A stretch of 64,000 nucleotides of DNA from Xiphydria camelus. Lineage: Eukaryota > Arthropoda > Insecta > Hymenoptera > Xiphydriidae. A program made the translations under genes and the position numbers. Location of the stretch: the NCBI GenBank assembly GCA_963678675.1, contig OY783191.1:22215299-22279298 (forward strand). The letters are read 5' to 3'. The notes under the pieces were generated by a model. It was not told the DNA's origin and ran no database searches. It saw only the letters and a list, made by a program, of their open reading frames with translations. Positions within the stretch are counted from its first letter, which is position 1. Every line of letters starts with the position of its first letter. Below are positions 21,044 through 31,508 of this stretch, one piece after another.

Positions 21044-22267
21044 ATGTCTTGTTTATTTGTATGGCTCACTTACATACTTACACGAAAATATGCGAAAATA
21101 TAGATGTTTCTGAAAAAAGAATCCATGATTGCAACAATAGCTACAGAAGCACCTTAAAGTGAATGCCGTTATTCGACCGAAGGAGAGGATACTGCAATCA
21201 TTCGCATATCCGTTTCATATTCAACTTCCCCCTCCGCTTCATTCTTCCCGCTCTTCCGATCCATTCCGGTCCATTTCTCAAACATCGATCGGTATAGGCG
21301 GCGAGCGAATTTGCTACCAGCGCCACCATCGGCGACTTTGTACAGTTTCCACGGGAATGAGTTGACTGCGACGTGCCAACTGTCAATCCTGTTCCATCGC
21401 AACGAGCGACGGAATTAGGAGGGTCGATTCGTGCTTCTTGGTAGCATCGACCACAAATAATTCGCCGACTAGAATTAATCGCGTCGTAGGCGAAACGAAT
21501 ATTTCGATAAACATACCTAGGTCGTAAATGTCGCAGTTCCGAACTTTTCTCCGAAGGTAATTTTAGAGCGATTCGTAGCAAGTCGTCTCTCGCAGTGCCT
21601 GCTTCAATAGGTACCGTCACAAAAGCGATCCGAGCTGGATTAAGGGGAGGAATGTCGGATGCAGTCGATGGACAATTGGGGAATTTTGATACCTGGTTTA
21701 TCCAGGAAAGCCATACACTGTTCGCGATCGATGTAGAGATTAGATCTAGATTGGCGCGTTACTTAGGTTGCGATGATAGTGAGCGGTAAGAAATGACATA
21801 GAAGTCCCCTTGCGACGGAACACATATTAACACAAACTCAAGTCACTTGATACATTTTGTAAATCGGTCACAATGGCGAAGCGGTAGGTTTTGGCGAATT
21901 TAGGCTGTCAATGAGCCCGCAGCCATGCACCTTTCTCGGGAGGATTAATTACTGGACGAGTCGTAATGAACCGCTTTCCGCAATACCCATTCTAATAAAC
22001 ACCGCTATCTATCTTCTTCTATCTTCCATATACACGTTTAAATAAAAATGTTATATTCGTTTCTTCAAGGTCTAACGTCGCGGTCTCACAGGGTCATAAA
22101 CTGGGCGAGAGCACTACATACCTGTATTGTGCATGTGTCACGTCAATGTCGACACGTTGAGACCGCGTCGTAAGATCTCCGAAAGTTCTTTACCGATTGC
22201 TTTGAAATTTGGACATATAACGTTGCATTCGAATACGCGCGTTTTTCATATATACCTACTCTTTATA
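21044..22267. other. Region without a recognised gene
   Basis: A somewhat GC-richer stretch at 21,160-21,800 has open frames on both strands. None carries a domain I recognise or a convincing start, so I do not call a gene. It could be host non-coding sequence. Confidence 0.4.
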
Positions 22268-22840
22268 CAGGGTGTTCGGAAAAAACACCGACACAGAAAT
22301 AGGGGTGATAGGTTACGTCATTACAAGTATTTTGATATAAGGGACCTATACCCGCAAGCGCCCCCTTCTGGAGATATCAACTTTTCAAGTTTATAACGAC
22401 CGAGGTTGATCAAAGTAGAATAATATTATTAGAAACGTATCAAGATGGTAACGAATATTTAATTTTACGAGATACAAAAACAATGTACTACAGCAAATGC
22501 TCAAAATGACGGCCACCCATGTCCATGCAACATCGGAAACGACTCTGGATAGATGTGCCACTGCGCAAACTGCTTGCGGAAAGGATAACCGCTTGGCTCA
22601 AATCCTTGTACTTTTCGAAGATGATGCGAATACAAGGAGTTTTCATTTGTTTTTCAATTGTACAGGTAGACAAAAAACTCAATATTATTCTACTTTGATC
22701 AACCTCGGTCGTTATAAACTTGAAAAGTTGATATCTCCAGAAGGGGGCGCTTGCGGGTATAGGTCCCTTATATCAAAATACTTGTAATGACGTAACCTAT
22801 CACCCCTATTTCTGTGTCGGTGTTTTTTCCGAACACCCTG
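22268..22840. mobile_element. Tc1/mariner-type MITE with CAGGGTGTTCGG ends
   Basis: CAGGGTGTTCGGAAAAAACA at 22,268 is matched inverted at 22,821-22,840, with TA on both flanks as expected for Tc1/mariner. The arms extend about 150 bp through AAGCGCCCCCTTCTGGAGAT and its inverted copy. The 573 bp element is a deletion derivative with a transposase tail inside. Confidence 0.8.
22488..22590 (-). pseudogene. Tc1/mariner-like transposase C-terminal remnant
   Basis: On the minus strand the frame ends SRFRCCMDMGGRHFEHLL. The closing GGxHFEHLL motif is one I recognise from the C-terminus of Tc1/mariner-like transposases in insects. Only this tail is left, inside the inverted-repeat element at 22,268-22,840, and no catalytic residues remain. 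Confidence 0.45.
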
Positions 22841-23340
22841 TATACCTACTCCTTAAGGGGGTAAATGAATAAAAATGTATCTTTTAAATTTCCGAAAGTT
22901 TTTCACCGATTGCTTTGAAATTTTAATACAACGTTGCATTTGAATACGCACGTTTCTTTTTATATATCTACTATCTATATACCAACTCCCTTAAGGGAGT
23001 AAAATAAAGAAGAGATTATTTCGTGATTCACGCGGACAAAGTCGCAAGGGGAAAGCTATTGACTACTTACTTCTAAAGTAACTGAATATGGATTAAGAGT
23101 TACTGATGTCTGGCGAATCACACGGTCTTCTATCACAGAAATTTGGGTTATACCACATTTGTGTGTGTGTGCGCTTACTCGCATTTAAAACATGTTTAGA
23201 AAAGACTAATTTTAGGCCATTTTTATACGAAGCATCATTATGATGCATAAATTTTACAGCCTGAAAGCTGAAATAAATTATAGTATCCATTGCCAGCAAG
23301 TTGACATTGACACATCAGGTCCTACGGTCACTTAACTACA
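22841..23340. other. Spacer without a gene
   Basis: The stretch at 22,889-22,990 repeats in part the sequence at 22,175-22,260 (CCGAAAGTT, ATTGCTTTGAAATTT, AACGTTGCATT, GAATACGC), so the MITE interrupts a duplicated block. No gene. Confidence 0.5.
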
Positions 23341-23801
23341 AGGGCGGATGTCCACCGGATCGGGCCGACCACAATGGGCATGTTCACGATTTTTTTTTTT
23401 TTGCTTATTCGTTAATACTTTTTGTGCTTATTAATGAGATGTGTTTGTTTTTTTTCTGAGCACTAATTTCTTTTTTCTTAGTGTTTAAAGTTTGACTTCG
23501 ATTCAAACGAAATCCTTAGTGACGTCACTAAAGCCACTGGCAAGGGCCCAAACCCGGGTTTGTGAATGGTGGAGAATCTGTTGCCCGACTCTGATTGGTC
23601 AGTTAAAATGGCGGTGAAAGTGCGACGCTTTAAAACGAATGCCTTTTTTAACATCTCAAAAATACTGGAAAAACATTATTTTAATGACCCATTTTTTACC
23701 TACATTACTTTAATACCCTAATCTTCCGATTCATGCACTTTAAACAGCTGTACAAAAAGTTTTGAACATGCCCATTGGGCCGATCGCTGGGCACTTGGGT
23801 G

Positions 23802-23849
<48 letters not shown>

Positions 23850-23957
23850 TTGTGTGGGTATATATAGATATACAGATTGGGTATATATAGATATACTCAA
23901 GTGCTCAGCGATCGGCTCAGCGATTCTGGTCGGCCCGACCCGGTGGACACCCGACCT
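23341..23957. mobile_element. Three-layer nested hairpin element
   Basis: The outer arm TGTCCACCGGATCGGGCCGA (23,349) is matched by TCGGCCCGACCCGGTGGACA (23,930). A middle pair is CAATGGGCATGTTCA (23,372) and TGAACATGCCCATTG (about 23,763). An inner pair is CGATCGCTGGGCACTTGGGT (about 23,781) and ACTCAAGTGCTCAGCGATCG (about 23,895), with a (TA)n run at the tip. It is non-coding. Confidence 0.7.
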
Positions 23958-24538
23958 AAGTGACTCTGGTCAGTTCCCGTAATAAATGTTTCGGTTCGCC
24001 TAGGAGAGGCGCTGCTAAACAATATTCGCTCGCCGCCTATAGTTGTTACGATTTCTATTCGCGTCCAACACGTTGATTACGCTCGAACTGCGACGAACTA
24101 ACTCGTCCATGTCAGCTTTCGCGAGCGGGGAAAGTCACGCCAGTAGTTGCTCCGCTGCTTGTTGCGGTAGAGACGTGGTCGGTGGTAGAAAGCAAAGGTA
24201 ACCACGGGGAGTGATTCCGTTCCCCGTTCCATTCTGCGCACCATCCCGAATCCATTCTACCTCTTCTCCCTCTGGCCTCCTCGTTCCCAGCCGGTTACAC
24301 CCCCTTCCACCACCCTCTCTCCCTCTTCCACCCCTTCCTTTCCCTTCTTCTCTCAGGAGAATCATCGTTCACGACCCTCGCTCCCCAGCCCATAGCCTCT
24401 ACTGCTGCCGTCCAGGAACCTTTATGACTTATGAGGGAAAAGGGGAGCCGCGCCTCAACCGTCGTCATTGCCCTAGGTTTCCCTCGCAGCGAGGGTAAGA
24501 ATGCATATGAGAGATAGTACCGTGGCAGGATTATGCTC

Positions 24539-24830
24539 GCGCGCGAACTTTGTTAGCCCAATTTATCGAGGAATTTACTTCCGAATTATTAATGCATTTC
24601 ACGAGCCATCAGGCGACCGCGCCCGAGGCATCCCTTCCCGAGTGGAGAGAGCAGGTGATTACCGCGAAGACACTCTGTTCCGCGTCATAGTGGTTCCCGT
24701 TTCAGCTTTCCTTCGAGAAACTCGTAATTCATCGATCTCCTCTCGCGCTTCGTTCCTCCACCTTCGTTGTCCCTGTGATATCGTGTTTTGAACTATTCGA
24801 AGGGGAAGATGATTTCGTACCACTAGACGG
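24539..24830. repeat. Dispersed repeat, direct copy of 33,155-33,425
   Basis: Shared blocks are CCAATTTATCGAGGAATTT-type, CTTCCGAATTATTAA, GGTGATTA-CG and the closing GATGATTTC-TACC. Identity is moderate with many indels. The function is unknown. Confidence 0.65.
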
Positions 24831-24837
24831 GCTTACC

Positions 24838-24857
24838 GGGGGGGGGGGGGGGGGGGG
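24838..24857. repeat. Poly-G tract
   Basis: An uninterrupted run of about 20 G. The length may be affected by sequencing. Confidence 0.85.
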
Positions 24858-25354
24858 TCGTCGTACCGTACGGAGAAAGGGAAAAGTTTTGAGGACGAGG
24901 ATACACGAAGTAGGATTATGGTGGTGTATGTGTGTAACCTGAAATCTATAACGCGATGATTCTTTCTTACGGTCTCCTTATTTAGAGGGGAATGATTATA
25001 GCGAAACGATATTTTTGAAATGAAACTTCTTTATAACCGGTACAGTAAGGCCCTCCGCCCACGAGGCTACTCAAAAGAAACTGGAACTGGTAAGCAACTG
25101 AAATCACTAGCAACTAGTCGCCTTGGTTTCGCACACGAAGCAACGCGAAAGGGACGTGATTTCTACCGGTCGGTACGCAGTGACCAATATCTGCAGTTTC
25201 GTTTCGTATCCGCGAGCTTACTGAATCTACCACTAGCCACTAGAAGCAAATAATATCAGATGACAGTGATGAGGATGTTGTTCTTTATCATTACTATAGA
25301 CGAAGGCGACATCAAAGAAGGTTTTGGATACATCCCTATATTGAAAACAATATC

Positions 25355-26150
25355 CCCCCACAAAAACAGATTCTCTGTAAAAAAAAGGCGGCATGTTCAT
25401 TCAGTGCCAACAAAAATTGATACGTAAAATACTCTCCAAAAAAGATTTGAAATCAATTAAGATCGCCATGTTCAAGAGTTATATATAAAAAGTAAAAGGC
25501 ATCATATGAAAGGGAAATTATTGTAAATCAAGTGACTACAAAACTCGACTAAAAAATTTATAAAAAAATTTTAATAAAAAAGAACTTGCCGCGTTTAAGT
25601 TTTCATATTTTGTCCACTATACCGAATAATTGGTAGTGCTTGGACGGTGTTAGAGTGATTAATAAATTGCGCTGCCGAAGTCAAATTCAGAGAAATTCAG
25701 AAGGCCCCCGCCTGATCGGTTTCTCGTACGACATTCGGTATACTAGTGGTATCATATAAGTGTATGAATTTATTTAAAATCATAAGTGCATAAACATCGA
25801 GTATAATTCTGTGTCTGAATTTTTTATTTTGAAGGGAAAAAACGCGGCGTTCTTTTTTATTAAAATTTTTTTATAAATTTTTTTAGTCGAATTTTGTAGT
25901 CACTACATTTACAATAATTTCCCTTTCAAATGATGCCTTTTACTTTTTATATATAACTCTTGAACATGGCGATCTTAATTGATTTCAAATCTTTTTTGGA
26001 GAGTATTTTATGTATCAATTTTTGTTGGCACTGAATGAACATGCCGCCTTTTTTTTACAGAGAATCTGTTTTTGTGGGGGAATTTCACTACTTTTTGGAA
26101 TTTATTCATGAGGAGAATACGTACATGTAGGAGAATAGCTTTTTATTACT
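25355..26150. mobile_element. Fold-back element, fuller copy of the 9.2-9.8 kb element
   Basis: CCCCCACAAAAACAGATTCT at the left is matched inverted at 26,058-26,080. The arms of about 240 bp include GGCGGCATGTTCATTCAGTG and GATCGCCATGTTCAAGAG. The homology with the 9.2 kb copy continues past the arm to about 26,150 (GAATTTATTCATGAGGAGAA), so the mobile unit is larger than the hairpin. The central part, from about 25,620 to 25,740, differs between the copies. Confidence 0.8.
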
Positions 26151-26843
26151 AAGTGTATTATTGCAGAACGAGTAGGTTGGAAGATTTTCATGACGACTCA
26201 CGATTTTCTGACATGTCATCTCGTACAGGTGCAACCGAAGAGGATCTAGCTCATGTCCTGTCCGTAAAAAGATGACTCGATGGATCGGAGAATGTCACGC
26301 TTATCACCGAGCGCCTTTCACCCATAGTACTTTCATTGCAATATGCGATTTTCGTTTAAACTATTCCTGCTCTAAGTAACTTTTACTTCTTTCAAAGCAT
26401 TTACCTTGTACGAATTGTTGATCGTAGGGGGCAACGATCAATGATTGTGACTAATCGTAGATAAATTATTCCTGCGATGATGTTCCAGTTGCACACCAAT
26501 TGCCTTTTAGTTTTAAGAGACGAACTTGTCTACGACGAGTCTCTATTATCGATCGCTGCCTCCTACCACGAACAGTTCATAAAAGGTGATTACCTTGAAA
26601 GAAGTAAAAGTTATTTAACGCTGGAATAGTTTAATGAAACGAGAAGCGCGTATTGCAATTAATGTACCGTAGGTAATAGGCGCTCGGTGACAAGCCTGAC
26701 ATTCTCCGATGTCCATCGAGCCATCTTTTTACGGACAGGACACAAGCTAGATCCTCTTCGGTTGCACCTGTACGAAATGACATATCAGAAAATCGTGAGT
26801 TCACGAAAATCTTTTAACCTACTCGTTCTCCAGTAATACTTAC
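26151..26843. mobile_element. Fold-back element of about 690 bp
   Basis: AGAACGAGTAGGTT near 26,166 pairs with its inverted copy near 26,815. The arms include TGCAACCGAAGAGGATCTAG, the CACCGAGCGCC block and CTTTTACTTCTTTCAA. It is directly adjacent to the preceding fold-back. Non-coding. Confidence 0.8.
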
Positions 26844-26996
26844 AATTAATATACCTGGAAGTTGAAGCAACAGGATTGCCGTACCTTTGGTCCAATATTG
26901 AAAATAAATCTTCTCAAGGCTGAATACGACTTGGGCATGTTTCAGCGTACAATTAGCTAGATCCAGCTCGACGAATGAACTATTGTGACAGTGCTC

Positions 26997-28599
26997 GGTG
27001 AATGTGACAGACGCTCTGACAGCTAGCTATTATCAAATCGTTTGGATTTCTTTTAATAATCAAGATAGTGCACGGAAGCAGTGTCATTTTTCTCTGGTTG
27101 CTGGTGCATGAAGAGCAGGAAAGGAGACATCTGTATCTCGGAAGAAGTGGCATCAGATAAGTTACTTCCTAACTGACTGTCTTAACCTCATTTTCATCCC
27201 TTATACAGAACAAATATCTTTGTGGTTATTCTATTTTTTGTTTTCAGCGCCATACGAGAACGGGACGGATTGATGGAAATTTGATTTTTCTTCGCAGTCA
27301 AAAATCAACCTAGGTGGAAAAGAATTCTCTAGAATTGCGGTACAATGCCACGGTATGAATATCAGGTTCTACCGACATGACATGCTTCGACAAGGTCTGT
27401 ATCAACTTTAGCGGTATATTGGGGGCACTGCACTAATCCTGTGGCACATTTTTCTATCTGGGAAAGCATATTATTATGGTAGTACAGCTGTGCAGCGTTT
27501 CGATAATATACCGTCTTCCCGTACTGACAGTATACATGCATTTTTTTTATCTCTAATATATGCCGGAATTAAAAATCTCTAGAACTCTGCGGTACAATGC
27601 CACGGTAGGAATATCAAATTCTACCGACATGACATGCTTCGACAAGGTCTGTATCAACTTTAGCATTATATTGGGGGCACTGCACTAATCCTGTGGCACA
27701 TTTTTCTATCTGGGAAAGCCGTGGTAGAAAAGTAGGAGATACGATAGAATTGGATTACAATAATGAAGTAATTATTTTATTATCTTTTCTTTATCGATAT
27801 ATTCCCCCTTTCGTATTATCAAAAGTTCCAATTATATATTATTGGAACGCTGTACAGCTGTACTACCATAATAATATGCTTTCCCAGATAGAAAAATGTG
27901 CCACAGGATTAGTGCAGTGCCCCCAATATACCGCTAAAGTTGATACAGACCTTGTCGAAGCATGCCATGTCGGTAGAACCTGATATTCCTACCGTGGCAT
28001 TGTACCGCAGAGTTCTAGAGATTTTTAATTCCGGCATATATTGGAGGTAAAAAATGCATGTATACTGTCAGTACGGGAAGACGGTATATTATCGGAACGC
28101 TGTACAGCTGTACTACCATAATAATAAGCTTTCTCAGATAGAAAAATGTGCCACAGGATTAGTGCAGTGCCCCCAATATACCGCTAAAGTTGATACAGAC
28201 CTTGTCGAAGCATGTCATGTCGGTAGAACCTGATATTCATACCGTGGCATTGTACCGCAATTCTAGAGAATTCTTTTCTACCTAGGTTGATTTTTGACTG
28301 CGAAGAAAAGTCAAATTTCCATCAATCCGTCCCGTTCTCCTATGGCGCTGAAAACAAAAAATAGAATAACCACAAAGATATTTGTTCTGTATAAGGGATG
28401 AAAATGAGGTTAAGGCAGTCAGTTAGGAAGTAACTTATCTGATGCCACTTCTTCCGAGATACAGATGTCTCCTTTCCTGCTCTTCATGCACCAGCAACCA
28501 GAGAAAAATGACACTGCTTCCGTGCACTATATTGATTATTACAAAAAAATCCAAACGATTTGATAATAGCTAGCTATCAGAGCGTCTGTCACATTCACC
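26997..28599. repeat. 1.6 kb palindrome with duplicated units in each arm
   Basis: The left arm, starting GGTGAATGTGACAGACGCTC, is matched inverted by the right arm ending at 28,599. The arms are about 720-730 bp around a centre near 27,800. Each arm contains two direct copies of a unit of about 250 bp, starting near 27,331 and 27,582 on the left. Unit blocks are GCGGTACAATGCCACGGTA, GACATGCTTCGACAAGGTCT and GGGGGCACTGCACTAATCCT. The open frame spanning the centre is a by-product and not a gene. No transposase is present. Confidence 0.85.
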
Positions 28600-28740
28600 A
28601 CTATTGAGATTCACTACTCCGATTACACTGAATTTTCACTTTTTATTAACAAGCGCGTCCGAGGATCGAAAAAATGCGAGGGAAATTGTTTCACGAATGG
28701 AAATATTTTTTAATTTTGAAAAACAACTAAACATTCAAGG

Positions 28741-29198
28741 AATATATTCTCTCACACACTCTCACATACATTTTTGATGGCGTATGCGTGTGGCCGCATC
28801 TGTGTACACATTTCCGACCATGGCCGAATACCGCCGAAGACAGGCGGAATTTTTGTGAGATTTTGACATATATATATCGCCCGAGAAATCAGATTCTCAA
28901 CTTTTGAGGCGCGAGGGGCATGGCTTCGCGTTGCTAAGGAAAAATCTCTGTTAATATGTAACTTACAACATTTACTCTGGTCTCTATCGATAGAGAATAG
29001 TCGATTTATATGGCGTAACTAAGCATAGTTTTGGTTATAACCGTATATTTATTGAGAAAATTCGATGTTAAAATTGAGGGGTGAAGGGGGCAGACATTTT
29101 TCCTGTAAAGATACACGGGTGCTCGCGGCGACAGCGCTGGCGGCGTCGTTCTGACGACTTGAATGAACATGCCGCGAGACACTACCGTGTCTCTTGAT
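28741..29198. repeat. Dispersed repeat, inverted copy of 7,713-8,258
   Basis: See the partner at 7,713. This copy lacks the extra internal duplication. It ends with the hairpin GAGACAC-TACC-GTGTCTC followed by TTGAT in both copies. Confidence 0.8.
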
Positions 29199-29257
29199 AA
29201 ACTGTCGGCTATTTGTCGCCGTAAAAGAACTGCAGTACAGCGATAGCAAATTTCGAG

Positions 29258-29383
29258 CATTTTATACAGAATGTCAAAAGAAAGTTATCTGGAACTTGTA
29301 CGTATAGTTAGTCTCGGTATTCATCAGAGAAATTCTAATATGAGAGAATGTATCAGTCCTGAGGAAAGAATACTAATAACATT
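29258..29383 (+). pseudogene. PIF/Harbinger transposase exon fragment
   Basis: The frame from 29,271 reads MSKESYLELVRIV... and then MRECISPEERILITLR, followed by a GTACAGT donor-like sequence. The block MRE-ISPEERL-VTLR is the conserved N-terminal part of Harbinger nucleases and also appears in the copies at 2.6 and 58.8 kb. The FRAFY sequence just upstream is in another frame, so there is an indel at about 29,268. The catalytic exon is missing. With the MADF-BESS gene on the opposite strand this marks a second Harbinger remnant. Confidence 0.65.
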
Positions 29384-29401
29384 AAGGTACAGTAGACTAA
29401 T

Positions 29402-29690
29402 ATATTTATGCTTATAGATTTACAACATATTATAACTGTGTAATATACATAGAAGGATATTGGGGGTATACTTGTTGTGTGCCTTGTTGAATTTCTTATT
29501 TATGCCTATAGATTTATAACATAAAACTGTGTAATATGTGTAGAAGGATTTTGCGGTTATACTTGTTGTGTGTCTTGTTGAATTTCTTATTTAAGCCTAT
29601 AGATTTACAACATATTATTATAACTGTTTAATATGCGTAGAAGGATATTGGGGGTATACTTGTTGTGTGTCTTGTTGAATTTCTTGACTA
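29402..29690. repeat. Tandem repeat, about 115 bp x 2.5
   Basis: Units share GCCTATAGATTTACAACAT-type, GTGTAATAT-, TAGAAGGAT- and ATACTTGTTGTGTGTCTTGT blocks. The array overlaps the 3' end of the MADF-BESS frame and supplies its last residues. Confidence 0.8.
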
Positions 29691-30804
29691 TTATTGTCGA
29701 GAGTATGCTGGAGTAGTCGATCTTCTGTGATTTGTGGCAAGTTTTGATCAGTACTGGAGATCTGATACCGGAGTATTGGATCGCCTACGAATTCTTGATG
29801 AGCTCTTTCGTAATAGGCAGTTGCACTTTCGTCTGATGTTTGTGAAGCAGGAGATGGAAGAGGAGTGGAAACGCCAGATTGTGAGGATGTAGGGGTTGGG
29901 GGGTTTGTACTTAATATGTCATCAATTACTTGCAAAACCTTCCGTTTAAACATCTTCATTTGCTGGTTATTCATTTCATCAAGCTCAGGTAAGAAGCTAA
30001 GGAGAAAAATTTTTTTGGCGTCTGAACGCCCGCTTGACATGGAAGTAATAGCAGCTTTTTTCGTTTTAAAGTAGTCTATAAATGTGTTGTCGACCTCACT
30101 GATAGAACGTTTTTGTTTGCGAGTAGAGCGGCTTTGTAGACGACTATCATGTGCATTTGGTGGAGGTTGCTTAGGTTGAATTCGTTGTTCGAGCTGTACC
30201 AATTGTTCAAGCTGTGATGGGCCTTCATTCTGGGATGACTGGTCATGGTGGGACTGCTTCTGGGATTGATACTGAGATTCTGACTGTGCATCCTCCTCAT
30301 TTTCTGGAATGTCATTAGGCTCTGTGTCAACGCACGGAAGATTTCCATGCGATGTAGCTGTTCCTACTTTTATAAAAGGTAGTGAGAATTGCATTGCTTC
30401 AGTCAGATAATACGGTTTTTTTTTTCTTCGACCCCGATCCGCTTGGGGCAGGTTTCATATGACGGACAAATACTGTACGTAGGTTCTTCCATTTTTCTTT
30501 ACATTCGCTTACTGGAACAAAAAGAGAGATTGAGATAAACGTGAATTATACTGTATAAATTAATACTATACTGTATAAATTAATAATATACTGTATAGAT
30601 TAATACCATACTGTATAAATTAATACTATATTCATAATAAATCTGAACTAAATACTTACCTGTTAAATTTACTTCTTTACCCACTGCATTCCACGTTTTC
30701 TCTAACAAGTCTTTTCTGGAATACTCGGGCAACTCATAATTGTACAATAGAGGATATTTTTCTACTTCCCCTACGAATTTCAAATTTAAGGTTTGTTCAT
30801 TCAT
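29618..30804 (-). pseudogene. MADF-BESS accessory protein of a Harbinger element, frameshifted
   Basis: Harbinger elements carry a second gene for a Myb/MADF-type DNA-binding partner of the nuclease. Exon 1 (30,804-30,660) starts MNEQTLNLKFVGEVEKYP and contains the MADF core YPLLYNYELPEYSRKDL and KTWNAVGKEVNLT before a GTAAGT donor. Exon 2 (30,511-29,618), after TTTTTGTTCCAG, gives SECKEKWKNLRTVFVRHMKP, closing the MADF domain. Its second half carries a BESS motif, FLLSFLPELDEMNNQQMKMF, then a Ser/Pro/Gln-rich tail. The A10 run at 30,416-30,425 (T on the plus strand) shifts the frame: nine A would connect KPAPSGSGSKKKK to the frame of MQFSLPFIKV. The copy is thus one base from intact, and a sequencing error cannot be excluded. 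The nearest GTG upstream of the ATG extends the frame to 30,852 without homology. Confidence 0.8.
30541..30633. repeat. Minisatellite in the MADF intron, about 21 bp unit
   Basis: Five units of TATACTGTATAAATTAATA type lie in the intron of the MADF-BESS gene. Confidence 0.8.
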
Positions 30805-31141
30805 GGCTTGCACGTCCACGCACAACGTCGGCAACTCGGCAACTGTAATCACTTGGCGACCAGCAGGCCGAGTTGCTAGAAACCAATTGCCAACGCATCA
30901 CAAACTAATCACTTTGTAGTAGCGTCGTGAGCGGACTTCTACCTAAATGCATTGGCGGCAACTTGCACGCGACTCGTTGGCGATTTGGGTTCCAATCGCG
31001 TCGCTTCTCAGTAGCCTCGTGAGCGGAAGGCCTAAGTCGAGGCGGATAACTCATGAGAGCGTAACGATAAGTGCAACGCTTATCAGTGGGGCGCTCGATG
31101 GCTTCAGTGGGGATATCGAGCGCTTCACTCCTTATACGAAC
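30805..31141. other. Spacer without a gene
   Basis: GC-richer sequence with repeated CGTGAGCGGA motifs (about 30,927 and 31,018). No gene recognised. Confidence 0.4.
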
Positions 31142-31508
31142 CATACACGGTCATATTTATTTGCAAATAAGTGATATTTGTGTGTGGCGTTATTTGCAAA
31201 CAAGTTTAAATCTTTGCAAACACATTTGATCAAATTAAAAGTGCTTAATTTTTTATCGGCGGGTCTTTTTTACGAGCTGATAATTTCCACGTGTGTGGCA
31301 CTGTTTGAAAATATTTCATCAAATAAGAGTAGTTTGTGTCAAGGTTAACGTCGTTTTAAATTGTCTCTGGTCGAGTTTACACATATCGTGCAATAACTCA
31401 CTATTAAAATAAAAGTTGTAATTTTGTTTGCTTATTTGTCTGAACGTGTATGCTGAAAGGGTCAAATCACTTTGCAAACATATTTGCAAATAAATTTTAC
31501 CGTGTATA
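31142..31508. mobile_element. MITE with ATACACGGT ends
   Basis: ATACACGGTCATATTTATTT at the left is matched by the inverted end AAATTTTACCGTGTATATG on the right. TTTGCAAA motifs recur at least five times inside. It is non-coding. Confidence 0.6.

Larger units (their letters stand above)
23958..25354. other. GC-rich region without a recognised gene
   Basis: Pyrimidine-rich sequence at 24,230-24,350, a dispersed repeat at 24,539-24,830 and a G homopolymer at 24,838-24,857 are the visible features. Open frames here lack any family signature. Confidence 0.45.

Noticed and set aside
21169..21620. 140-residue minus-strand frame
   Set aside because: There is no recognisable domain, splice context or support from codon pattern. 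Overlapping frames exist on the other strand.
27693..27983. 96-residue frame on the plus strand
   Set aside because: It spans the centre of the 1.6 kb palindrome and is explained by the repeat.
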